This document shows positions 1-7,877 of a stretch of DNA of 35,391 nucleotides, one piece after another. This DNA comes from Candidatus Zixiibacteriota bacterium. Its GTDB lineage: Bacteria > Zixibacteria > MSB-5A5 > GN15 > PGXB01. A program made the position numbers and the translations under genes. Each line of letters begins with the position of its first letter. The stretch's first letter is position 1. The notes under the pieces are model-generated. The model did no database searches, was not told where the DNA came from, and was given only the letters and a program-made list of their open reading frames with translations. Location: positions 1 to 35,391 of the forward strand of contig JAPLUR010000110.1 of the NCBI GenBank assembly GCA_026397505.1, in the 5' to 3' direction.

Positions 1-84
1 TCCAACCTGGCCAGTGGATTATATTTCTACAAGGCCAATGCTGGAAACTTCTCGGCCACCAAGAAGATGGTCCTCCTGAAGTAG
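1..84 (+). CDS. 3' end of a T9SS-tail secreted protein (partial)
   Basis: Only the last 27 codons and the stop are inside the window. They read SNLASGLYFYKANAGN and end KKMVLLK, which is the C-terminal end of a type IX secretion (Por) sorting domain, so the protein is probably exported across the outer membrane. The 84 bases are identical to the last 84 bases of the complete gene ending at 4192, so the two genes are tandem paralogues or their 3' ends have been homogenised. A strong terminator follows at 127-160. What the missing N-terminal part does cannot be said. Confidence 0.8.
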   Translation, partial: SNLASGLYFYKANAGNFSATKKMVLLK

Positions 85-153
85 CGTCCTCGCCCGACCT
101 GACGTTACTACAGGATAACACCACTGCCAAAGCCCCGTGAACCGGGGCTTTGG
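1..153 (+). repeat. Direct repeat, copy 1 (T9SS tail end plus terminator)
   Basis: Bases 1-153 match 4109-4261 with only three differences that I can count. One is in the spacer before the terminator (ggataacacc against ggatgacacc) and two are in the terminator loop. The match may extend further left, beyond the window. It covers the last 27 codons, the spacer and the terminator stem, and it stops right after the stem, where the sequences diverge (ctttttta against tttgtaca). Confidence 0.9.
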
Positions 154-160
154 CTTTTTT
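127..160 (+). terminator. Rho-independent terminator after the partial T9SS-tail gene
   Basis: A perfect 10-bp stem (ccaaagcccc at 127-136 with ggggctttgg at 144-153) and a 7-base loop are followed by a run of six T at 155-160. It lies 43 bases after the stop codon at 84. The same stem recurs after the paralogue at 4235-4261. Confidence 0.85.
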
Positions 161-352
161 ATGGGCGGCAGTTTTATCTACGGCGGCGACAAAAATGGAT
201 TTGACATTGAACAACAAATCCAAGCGCCTGAACAACAGGCGATGAAATGAATTGCACTTTATCTGCAGACATGATAATATCCTCTTATTAGTGGGGATAG
301 TTACAATACAAATAACGTATTGTTTTTGATATGAAGGAAATGGCGATTTTAC

Positions 353-426
353 GATGGCACCGATAGACACTGGCTACCACCTATAGTACTCAAAATGCCG
401 GCAATTTCTCTAAAAAAGTACTTGAC
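353..426 (+). pseudogene. Decayed remnant of a T9SS C-terminal tail
   Basis: Read with two frame changes, this stretch gives DGTD (353-364), DTGYHL (366-383) and YSTQNAGNFSKKVLD (382-426). That is the order seen in intact tails, for example WDGTDDSH in the protein ending at 5883 and ANAGNFS followed by KK in the paralogues here. No reading frame is open across it. I see nothing else coding between 161 and 730. The inference is a third, dead copy of a T9SS-tail gene between the two live ones. Short matches can mislead, so confidence is moderate. Confidence 0.5.
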
Positions 427-730
427 ATACGCGGTCGGATATCTTCTATTAAAACCGGAATACCTACCCGAATAAGAGCACACTTCGAGTATGGACAATT
501 GAGCCGAACTAGCCGCGCAAGTAATAGCCAGACTATTTGGTGAAGATGTCCCGTTTTTGAATAAGGTCTGATATTTCTATCAGGACTATAATGCGATCAG
601 TATTGTTCTTGTCTGAAGTGAAATTTAAGAAACCTATAACAGAGCACTAGAGGAGGTGGTCGGGCACAATTTTCATTGCGGTGTAAGGAAATTTGTTATT
701 TGCATTTATTTGAAAGAAGGAGAGGATGAA

Positions 731-3700
731 ATGAAAAGTATTTTTAAAACAGTGTTGGCGCTCGGTATTCTGCTCGTCATGGGCGCTTCATCCGGATTTT
801 GCCAGGCACCGCGGGTCAATGTGATGCCCGGCAATCAGGGTTCAATAGTATATCCCTATGCCTGGCTGGGGCGCGTATTGACCATTTGGGGAAATGTCCA
901 TGATGGTACCGCTCCCTATACCTATTCATGGGATTTCGGCGATGGTTCGGCGCCGGTATCGGGAAATGTCGCTAATCCCAAGTACATATCCGTCACTCAT
1001 TCTTATGCTACCATGGGTCCGAAAAGGGCTGTTCTCACTGTCACCGACGCCAATAATGAATCGGATTTGGATACCGTGGTCATTGAGGTTGTAGTCAGAG
1101 AACACAAAGTTGAAGTCAACGCCGCCATTGAGGATGCTCTCCGCTGGCTGTATTTGCAGCAGACACCAACGGGATATTGGTACAGCTATGGTGGTTATTA
1201 TGCGACTTCAACGGCAACGGCAATTCTGGCATTTGAGAACAATAATCATTTGCCAATCAATGATTACAATAAGGACATCTATGCTGAATATGTTAAAGCG
1301 GGTTTGGATTATCTTTTTAGAACATTGATTTCAACCTCGGTTCCCATTCAGGGGGCGGGTGATCCCGAAGCTGATGCTCCAGGAAACACGGACCACAATG
1401 GGATCGGAATTGGAGTCAATACCGACCGAAGTTGCTATGAAACCGGTATTGCGCTTATGGCCGTCGTGGGGAGCGGTCCGATTGCGAGCGGCGCCCCCAA
1501 TCTCACAGCACCGGCCAATTGTGCTTCCAATGTCGCCAACCGCACATATCGCGATATCGCTATCGATATGGTCGACTGGCTGGCTTGGGCTCAGAATGAT
1601 CCCGCGACCGGATCTTATCGCGGCGGTTGGCGCTATTATGCCAATTATGGAAATAGCGACAATTCCGCTTCCCAGTGGCCTTCCATCGGTTTGGAGGCGG
1701 CTGAAAGCAATTGGGGTATCGCCGCACCATCATTTGTCAAGAGCGAGCTCTTATTATGGCTTGCTTATAGCCAGGCTTCCGGTGGGGGCAATGACGGTGC
1801 TTTCTATTATCAGCCATATGGCTGGCCATATCCATGGAGTTCGATCGGCCCGACCGGCTCGGGAATCTGTCAGCTCTCATATGCCAAAGTCCCCAAGACC
1901 GATGCGCGCGTAACCCGAGCTCTCAATTTTCTGTACCGGAATTGGAATACCAGTGGAAATATAGACAACTTATATAATTATTATGCAGTGGCTAAAGGAT
2001 GTTTGATAGCAGTAAATGGGTCTGGCACTACTGAGAAAATCAATTCCATCAATGGTATAGATTGGTATGATTATTACTCTCGTAGTCTGGTAAATACACA
2101 GCAAGCCGATGGCGGTTGGCCCAATTTCAATAATCCGGTCCAATATGGCCGTGAACTCAATACGGGGTGGTCCGTTCTGGTCCTATCCCGCTCAATCATT
2201 GAGCCGGGACCGGTAGCGGTGATTACGGCTCAGCCTTCAGTCCCGCCGGGAACGCCATTCGGGATGGATGGTGCTTTATCCTACCACAGAAATCCCGCAA
2301 AGAGAATTATGGAATGGCTGTGGAAGTTCGATGTGGCCGATCCCGATGCTATTGACTGGAGCACGCCCGATGCAAGTGGCGTCTCGGCAATGAATCCCGG
2401 CTATATTCTGCCTTTGGGAGTAGATTGTGATACTTTCAATGTGGCTCTGCGGGTGGCGGACAACAGCGATTCGACAATGACCGATGTGGCGCTAAAGCAG
2501 ATCATAGTCAGCAACAATGAAAACCACCCCCCGACCGCAGTTGCGGGCGGCCCATATGCGGGCAAAATAGGTGAACCAATTACATTCAGCGGCTTGCAGT
2601 CTTATGATCTTGATGCGGGAGATTCCATTGTCGGGTATTCCTGGGATCTTGACGGCGATGGCGTCTTCGGCGATTGCACCGATGCCATTTGTCAGCGCAC
2701 CTGGAATGCAGAATACTCCGGTTATGTCCGATTGATAGTCACTGATTCGTATGGCGCTTCATCATGGGATTCCTCGACCGTAAAGGTATGGACTTCCAGA
2801 GTGGATATTGGTCTGACTTTCCATGATATCTCCTGGGATAACCCATATCCGCTCCCCGGAGACAACATTGTCGTCACGGCCGTAATACATTGTGATACCT
2901 ATTCTGATCCTGTAAACAATGTTCTCGTTCGCTTTTTCGATGGCGATCCTTCAAATCCATCAAATCAGATTGGCTCGGATCAGACCATTCTATCTATGTC
3001 CGCCGACGATGCGGTGCCGCTGTCGGTCAATTATATTGTCGGCGATCCTCTGCCGCGCTCCATTTTTGTCGTGGTCGATCCGAATGCCGCCATTGAAGAA
3101 TTTAATGAAGATAACAATATCGCTATGAAGAGAATTGAACTGCCACCATCGGTTGGTTCTGCTTATGGCCTTGTAACAGCTAATTCCCAGGGATTAGCAG
3201 GCGTGACAGTCAACCTATTCCAAGAGGAGCTGTTGGTCAAACACGCCATCACCAATGCGGCCGGCGGTTATCTTCTTGACTCCCTTGGCGATGGCGATTA
3301 TAGAGTTGAAGTGGAGCCACCCCTCGGCTTTACTCCCTTATCCGATCCGTCCGCACAGGTTTCTATCGCCGGTCTGCCGGTCGAGGTAAATTTTGAGTTG
3401 ACGAATGCGGCCACCGGCAAAATCCATGATATCTGGTGGTGGAAGACTCAGCTCCAGTACATCCGTGACAAGAAGCCGTCTGTGATATCTATGGCTAATA
3501 TCAATGCCTTCTGCCAGACTATCTATAAGCATTTCTATTTGAGAGACGATGGATATGCCATCCATATCGAAAATGTTACATTTGCGCCCGGTCCGGAAGC
3601 GCTCGATTTCTATGATGTGCTCAACTTTATGGTCACACTGGCTGCCGATAATTCCTACCAGGCGTGTGCCGCAAGAGGTCTTCTGACCAACCTTCTCAAT

Positions 3701-4192
3701 ATAGCGGCCGGATACCAGAGCCAGCTCGCCCTGGTCAGTGATGATGGCGCCACGGCCAGTCAGGCCATCACTTATTTCGCCGGACTCTATAATCTGGGCG
3801 GAAATGTGGCCTATTATTCGGTTCATATTAATACGAGAAGGATGCATATGGGGCAGATGATACCGGCCGGAATCATTCCTCTGATGACTCCCAATATTAT
3901 GTTCAAGCAGGAACAGAAAGTTGTCATTCCGTCGGATTATAGTCTGTCGCAGAACTATCCTAACCCGTTCAACCCTGTTACGACCATCGAACTGGCTCTG
4001 CCGACCGCTTCCGACTGGACGATCGCTATCTTCAACGTCTCAGGACAGAAGGTGGCTGAATACTCCGGTCATAACGAAGCCGGCATCGTCACGGTGAACT
4101 GGGATGCTTCCAACCTGGCCAGTGGATTATATTTCTACAAGGCCAATGCTGGAAACTTCTCGGCCACCAAGAAGATGGTCCTCCTGAAGTAG
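731..4192 (+). CDS. Secreted multidomain protein: PKD, alpha/alpha-toroid, CARDB, T9SS tail
   Basis: This is a cell-surface or secreted protein of 1153 residues. I chose ATG 731 rather than the upstream GTG 656 because a signal peptide begins there (MKSIFKTVLALGILLVMGAS) and AAGGAGAGG sits 6-10 bases upstream. In order I see a PKD domain (about 30-122, YTYSWDFGDGS), a helical toroid-like region of the prenyltransferase/squalene-cyclase type (about 130-492, with LYLQQTPTGYW and QQADGGWPNF repeats), two more PKD-like domains (495-690, YSWDLDGDG), a CARDB-like domain (690-803), a carboxypeptidase-regulatory-like beta domain (810-890), an unassigned stretch, and a T9SS tail (about 1068-1153, NYPNPFNPVTT to KKMVLLK). 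PKD and CARDB domains usually mediate adhesion or spacing. No catalytic residues could be assigned to the toroid. Confidence 0.88.
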   Translation: MKSIFKTVLALGILLVMGASSGFCQAPRVNVMPGNQGSIVYPYAWLGRVLTIWGNVHDGTAPYTYSWDFGDGSAPVSGNVANPKYISVTHSYATMGPKRAVLTVTDANNESDLDTVVIEVVVREHKVEVNAAIEDALRWLYLQQTPTGYWYSYGGYYATSTATAILAFENNNHLPINDYNKDIYAEYVKAGLDYLFRTLISTSVPIQGAGDPEADAPGNTDHNGIGIGVNTDRSCYETGIALMAVVGSGPIASGAPNLTAPANCASNVANRTYRDIAIDMVDWLAWAQNDPATGSYRGGWRYYANYGNSDNSASQWPSIGLEAAESNWGIAAPSFVKSELLLWLAYSQASGGGNDGAFYYQPYGWPYPWSSIGPTGSGICQLSYAKVPKTDARVTRALNFLYRNWNTSGNIDNLYNYYAVAKGCLIAVNGSGTTEKINSINGIDWYDYYSRSLVNTQQADGGWPNFNNPVQYGRELNTGWSVLVLSRSIIEPGPVAVITAQPSVPPGTPFGMDGALSYHRNPAKRIMEWLWKFDVADPDAIDWSTPDASGVSAMNPGYILPLGVDCDTFNVALRVADNSDSTMTDVALKQIIVSNNENHPPTAVAGGPYAGKIGEPITFSGLQSYDLDAGDSIVGYSWDLDGDGVFGDCTDAICQRTWNAEYSGYVRLIVTDSYGASSWDSSTVKVWTSRVDIGLTFHDISWDNPYPLPGDNIVVTAVIHCDTYSDPVNNVLVRFFDGDPSNPSNQIGSDQTILSMSADDAVPLSVNYIVGDPLPRSIFVVVDPNAAIEEFNEDNNIAMKRIELPPSVGSAYGLVTANSQGLAGVTVNLFQEELLVKHAITNAAGGYLLDSLGDGDYRVEVEPPLGFTPLSDPSAQVSIAGLPVEVNFELTNAATGKIHDIWWWKTQLQYIRDKKPSVISMANINAFCQTIYKHFYLRDDGYAIHIENVTFAPGPEALDFYDVLNFMVTLAADNSYQACAARGLLTNLLNIAAGYQSQLALVSDDGATASQAITYFAGLYNLGGNVAYYSVHINTRRMHMGQMIPAGIIPLMTPNIMFKQEQKVVIPSDYSLSQNYPNPFNPVTTIELALPTASDWTIAIFNVSGQKVAEYSGHNEAGIVTVNWDASNLASGLYFYKANAGNFSATKKMVLLK

Positions 4193-4261
4193 CGTCCTCG
4201 CCCGACCTGACGTTACTACAGGATGACACCACTGCCAAAGCCCCGTGGATCGGGGCTTTGG
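4109..4261 (+). repeat. Direct repeat, copy 2 (T9SS tail end plus terminator)
   Basis: This is the second copy of the repeat described at 1-153. The coding part (4109-4192) is identical to copy 1. The three changes are all after the stop codon. Such identity at silent sites as well implies a recent duplication or gene conversion rather than selection on protein sequence. Confidence 0.9.
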
Positions 4262-4267
4262 TTTGTA
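4235..4267 (+). terminator. Terminator hairpin after the PKD/T9SS gene
   Basis: A perfect 10-bp stem (4235-4244 with 4252-4261) has the loop gtggatc. Its T tract is weak (tttgt) compared with the paralogous copy at 127-160, so read-through may be higher. Transcription from here meets the convergent minus-strand gene. Confidence 0.65.
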
Positions 4268-4285
4268 CAAAGAAAAATCAGCAAT

Positions 4286-4319
4286 AAAAAACCCGGCCGT
4301 TTATCAACCGACCGGGTCT
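4286..4319 (-). terminator. Terminator of the phosphomannomutase gene
   Basis: On the minus strand an imperfect stem (acccggtcggtt paired with aacggccgggt-type sequence) is followed by a T run, seen as aaaaaa at 4286-4291 on the plus strand. It lies about 25 bases beyond the stop of the gene at 4344-5684. Confidence 0.7.
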
Positions 4320-4343
4320 ATAATATCTTGGAGATTTTCTTAT

Positions 4344-5684
4344 CTACGCACGAATAATCTTCAGAATCTCCGCCACCTTCTTATCCAATAGTTTCCTTGA
4401 GTCGGCTTCCACATTAAGTCTGATCAAAGGTTCGGTATTGGAAGGGCGGAGGTTGAACCAGAAATCCTTATAAGAGACGGTCAGGCCATCAAGCCGGTCC
4501 TGCTCGCCATCGATGAAATGCGCCGCCACCTGCTCGATTTTGTCCCTGGCCGATTCAACCCGGCTGTTGATTTCCCCGGAACGAAAATATGGATCGATTT
4601 CCTTTATTTTCTCATCCAGCGGCTTGGCGCTCCGGCTGAGCAGTTCCAGGCAGACCAGGAATGCAATCAGTCCCGAATCGGCAAACCAATTATTCCGAAA
4701 ATAGAAATGTCCGGAGTGCTCGCCGCCGAAAATGGCATTGTATTTTTTCATCAACGGTTTTATCAAAGCATGCCCCACCCGGGTCTTTATTGCTTTTCCC
4801 CCTTTGCGCGCAATCAGCTCCGGCACCGCCCGCGAGCAAATCAAATTGTAGAGGATGGTCTCGCCGGGATTTTTATCGAGAAGGTTGTCGGCTACCAGCG
4901 CCGTCACCATATCGCCACCCAGTTGCTTTCCGAAACGATCGATCAGAAACATCCGGTCGGCGTCGCCATCGAAAGCCACGCCGAAATCCGCTTTTTCCGC
5001 GGCCAGCTTTTTCTGCAAGTCGACCAGATTCTCGAGTTCTATCGGTGATGCCGGATGATGCGGAAAAGAACCGTCCAGCTCAAAATAAAGAGGGGAGAGC
5101 TTGGCCGGGAGTTTCTCGAAAACCAATGGCAGAGTCAGTCCGGCCATGCCGTTGCCGGCATCGGCGACAATATGGAACGGTTTGATAACCGAAATATCTA
5201 TGAACGACAGGCAGTGCTCGGTATAATCGTTGAGAATATCCTTGCGGGCAATATTCCCCCTTTGCGGGGCCTTAAATGGCATGTCATTTTCCAGCGCCAG
5301 TTGTATCTTATCCAGCCCCTCCTGCCCGGAAAGGGGAAGCGCCTCGCGTCGGCAGATTTTGAATCCGTTATATTGTTTCGGATTGTGGCTGGCGGTAATC
5401 ATCACGCCGCCGTCATACCCGAATTTCCCTACGGCAAAATAGAGCGCATCGGTTGAGACCAGTCCAACATCAACCACATCAACCCCCGAATCGACTATGC
5501 CGCGCACCAGAGCGTCAGAGAGTTCTTCTGATGAGAGCCGCATATCCCGCCCCACCGCAATCGAGGTCGGCTTAAGATAAGAGGCCAGGGCGTTTCCGAT
5601 ACGGTAGGCTATTTCGCCATTCATCTGCTCCGGGACCACCCCCCGGATATCGTAGGCCTTAAATATGGAGCTGTCGAATTTCAT
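4344..5684 (-). CDS. Phosphomannomutase/phosphoglucomutase
   Basis: This cytoplasmic enzyme of the alpha-D-phosphohexomutase family interconverts hexose 1- and 6-phosphates (mannose or glucose) for sugar-nucleotide synthesis. At 446 residues it is close to the usual 450-460. All four family signatures are present: the phosphoserine loop TASHNPKQYNG near residue 100, the metal loop DGDADRMF near 245, the sugar-binding loop GGEHSGH near 325, and the phosphate-binding RPSNTEPLIRL near 417. ATG 5684 is preceded by AAAGGAAAT. It is transcribed alone, or after the T9SS-tail gene at 5883-7727, and has its own terminator. Substrate preference (ManB/AlgC-like) cannot be read from motifs. Confidence 0.93.
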   Translation of the reverse strand: MKFDSSIFKAYDIRGVVPEQMNGEIAYRIGNALASYLKPTSIAVGRDMRLSSEELSDALVRGIVDSGVDVVDVGLVSTDALYFAVGKFGYDGGVMITASHNPKQYNGFKICRREALPLSGQEGLDKIQLALENDMPFKAPQRGNIARKDILNDYTEHCLSFIDISVIKPFHIVADAGNGMAGLTLPLVFEKLPAKLSPLYFELDGSFPHHPASPIELENLVDLQKKLAAEKADFGVAFDGDADRMFLIDRFGKQLGGDMVTALVADNLLDKNPGETILYNLICSRAVPELIARKGGKAIKTRVGHALIKPLMKKYNAIFGGEHSGHFYFRNNWFADSGLIAFLVCLELLSRSAKPLDEKIKEIDPYFRSGEINSRVESARDKIEQVAAHFIDGEQDRLDGLTVSYKDFWFNLRPSNTEPLIRLNVEADSRKLLDKKVAEILKIIRA

Positions 5685-5751
5685 AAGATTTCCTTTTGAG
5701 AGAGTTCCAATATAAGGATTTCATAACCTCCAAGTCAACCCAAATTCATCC

Positions 5752-5776
5752 CCGGCAACAAGGTATCTGTTGCCGG
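5752..5776. repeat. Intergenic perfect inverted repeat
   Basis: ccggcaaca (5752-5760) and tgttgccgg (5768-5776) form a perfect 9-bp stem with a 7-base loop, 68 bases upstream of the phosphomannomutase start. There is no T run on the minus strand, so it is not an obvious terminator for the upstream gene. It could be an operator or a leader structure, but nothing here decides this. Confidence 0.5.
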
Positions 5777-5826
5777 AAAATCCGGTATATTTATCCATAT
5801 CGTCAGGAATGGGAAATTCCCTATAG

Positions 5827-5859
5827 TAAAAAGGGGATACCGGCCAATTCGGTATCCCC
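5827..5859 (-). terminator. Terminator of the T9SS-tail gene at 5883-7727
   Basis: A perfect 10-bp stem (ggggataccg at 5833-5842 with cggtatcccc at 5850-5859) and a 7-base loop are followed, on the minus strand, by TTTTT. It lies 24 bases past the stop codon. Confidence 0.85.
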
Positions 5860-5882
5860 GCTATATACAGCTTAATTCACGC

Positions 5883-7727
5883 TCATTTAAGAAGTATCAT
5901 CTTCTTCGAGCTGGCAAACTCCCCGGCCTTGACCTTATAGAAATAAATCCCCGAGCCGGCCGGCTTGTGCGAATCATCGGTGCCATCCCAAATAATCGAA
6001 TGGCTCCCCGCCGGCTTTTCACCTATCTCAATTTCCCGAATCGCCTGGCCAAGGATATTGAAAATTGTCAGAGTCACATTGGCCCGCGCCGGAATTTCGA
6101 ACGCAATCTCGGTGGCGGCATTGAACGGGTTGGGATAGTTCTGGTGTAAAGCAAACCCTTTGGGAATCCCCGGCGGCCCCGGCTGGCCCGGAATATCGGT
6201 CGGCGGCTCGGCAAAAAGATCGGGCACACCATCACCCTTGTAATAAAAAGTATCTACCCCGCAGATACGATATTTCCCCTTGTATCCGTCGCTGTCGGTA
6301 TCGACTCCGGGAATATCGTAGATCCATTCTGCCGTTAAAGCATTCAACGCCAGATCCGAGAAATCCAGCTGATCGGCAAAGGCATCAGGCGATGATGCAT
6401 TGAAAAGATTGGCGAAAGCATCACAGTCGGTATGGAAATTCTCTCCCCCCACATAGGCAAAAACTATCGGAAGTGTCTGCCCCGGCAATATATCAAACGG
6501 CCCGAAAGAAAGAAGATAGCGGGTATCAATCCCATCGGCAAAACCAGCGGCATTTGACGGAGGCGCCAGCCATCCCTCTGAGGTATGGTCAACGGCGGTG
6601 AATAGCTGGTCATAGTCAATTTCCTCATGATGCATCATATAGTACTTGTTTTTGTCTCCTTCCGGTGTTCCCAGAAGGCCGCCAAGACTGCCAAAATCGC
6701 GGAACGGATACTCGGTTGTCCCGGCCCGCCGTGGGCCAAAATCAAGAGCGGCATTGCTATTGGGCAGCCACCAGTTGAACGCCGTCTTCAGTGAATCCGA
6801 GGGGGCATAAAGAACTCTCACGCCGGTCACCGAGGTGAGCGATTGGGAAGTATACGGACAAATATCGTAGCTTTCTTTCCCGTCGTTATCCGCAATCCAG
6901 GCAATATTGACCGTATCGATAAACCCGCACCCCTGGGGGGACGGGACGGTTTTCTTGAAACCGCAAATATCATCACTCCACCCTGTAGCGCTCCCTTTCC
7001 GGTAGACGTCAGCATCGGCATAAATTCCGATATATGTCCCGGTCAAAACATTCGTCCCGATATTTTTAATAGCCAGATCGAAAATCACAAAATCCTCGGT
7101 GAGCGGATACCCCCAGGCATAAGTCTTCTGAGTGATCTCGATTCCCAGCGGTATATGCGGGCGTCCATCGCGAAAGTCCGGGACCGCGTAATCGGGGTCG
7201 GTCAGCGTATCGGTATAAACCGCAATTATGTCTTCTTGGGATTTTGCCCCCGGGTCGCCATTGTCGATTGAGCGGCGGATAAGGGCGCCAACGGGCAGAG
7301 AATCGGGCCACATCTCGCGGGTTATGAGCCAGCCGTCGGCCGCAACCGTAACCAGCGTGTCGGTTCCGACCACGGCGCCAACCCATATCGCCCCGCCGAA
7401 AAGATATTCCAAATTGCTGCCATAGGGATAAGTGCAGGAGGGGGCTGGCTGGCCGGTGACCGGATCGACAAAATCGCCGATGAAAGCGTTGCCGAAAGTT
7501 CCGGTGTTGGTCACCGTCAGGCCGATTTTGCCGACATAATAAACCGCCCCTTCAACATGAGGAATATCGGCGGTCAATTTATCGACCCTGGGCAAAGCTT
7601 GCTCGAATTGCCGCATATCCCGGGCTGCGGCCCAACTGCCGAGGCAGAGAATTGCCAGCAGCGCAATTAAGAGTGGTTGATGGCATCTGGACGACAGGCA
7701 GAGGCCTTGTTTTTTCTTGATTTCCAT
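5883..7727 (-). CDS. Secreted protein with T9SS sorting domain, function unknown
   Basis: The protein has 614 residues. A basic N-terminus and hydrophobic core (LLIALLAILCLGSWAAA, about 19-35) form a signal peptide. The body is a beta-rich extracellular region with no catalytic motif I recognise. It has several Asp-rich stretches, such as DTDSDGYKGKYRICG near 480, which look like calcium-binding or linker segments. The end is a full T9SS type A tail, from NYPNPFNAATE through WDGTDDSHKPAGSGIYFYK to KKMILLK. ATG 7727 has a strong GGGAGGAGA site 6 bases upstream. Such proteins are common as surface or secreted proteins in FCB genomes. It is probably transcribed on its own, since it has its own terminator. 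Confidence 0.85.
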   Translation of the reverse strand: MEIKKKQGLCLSSRCHQPLLIALLAILCLGSWAAARDMRQFEQALPRVDKLTADIPHVEGAVYYVGKIGLTVTNTGTFGNAFIGDFVDPVTGQPAPSCTYPYGSNLEYLFGGAIWVGAVVGTDTLVTVAADGWLITREMWPDSLPVGALIRRSIDNGDPGAKSQEDIIAVYTDTLTDPDYAVPDFRDGRPHIPLGIEITQKTYAWGYPLTEDFVIFDLAIKNIGTNVLTGTYIGIYADADVYRKGSATGWSDDICGFKKTVPSPQGCGFIDTVNIAWIADNDGKESYDICPYTSQSLTSVTGVRVLYAPSDSLKTAFNWWLPNSNAALDFGPRRAGTTEYPFRDFGSLGGLLGTPEGDKNKYYMMHHEEIDYDQLFTAVDHTSEGWLAPPSNAAGFADGIDTRYLLSFGPFDILPGQTLPIVFAYVGGENFHTDCDAFANLFNASSPDAFADQLDFSDLALNALTAEWIYDIPGVDTDSDGYKGKYRICGVDTFYYKGDGVPDLFAEPPTDIPGQPGPPGIPKGFALHQNYPNPFNAATEIAFEIPARANVTLTIFNILGQAIREIEIGEKPAGSHSIIWDGTDDSHKPAGSGIYFYKVKAGEFASSKKMILLK

Positions 7728-7877
7728 AATCCGTCTCCTCCCGAAAAAGAATTATAGGTTATCGATTCTAAGACTCTTCCTATTTAATAAACGTTCTAAA
7801 TCAATCCGTGTCAAATGGATTGTTGTCGGGCATCAATAGAGGCAGAAAACCGGGTATTATAATTGAAATGGAAATGT

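Noticed and set aside
422-450. TTGACA followed after 17 bases by TCTATT, a possible promoter for the gene at 731
   Set aside because: The -10 match is poor, and the TTGACA overlaps the decayed T9SS-tail remnant, so it may be chance. I kept it out of the feature list.
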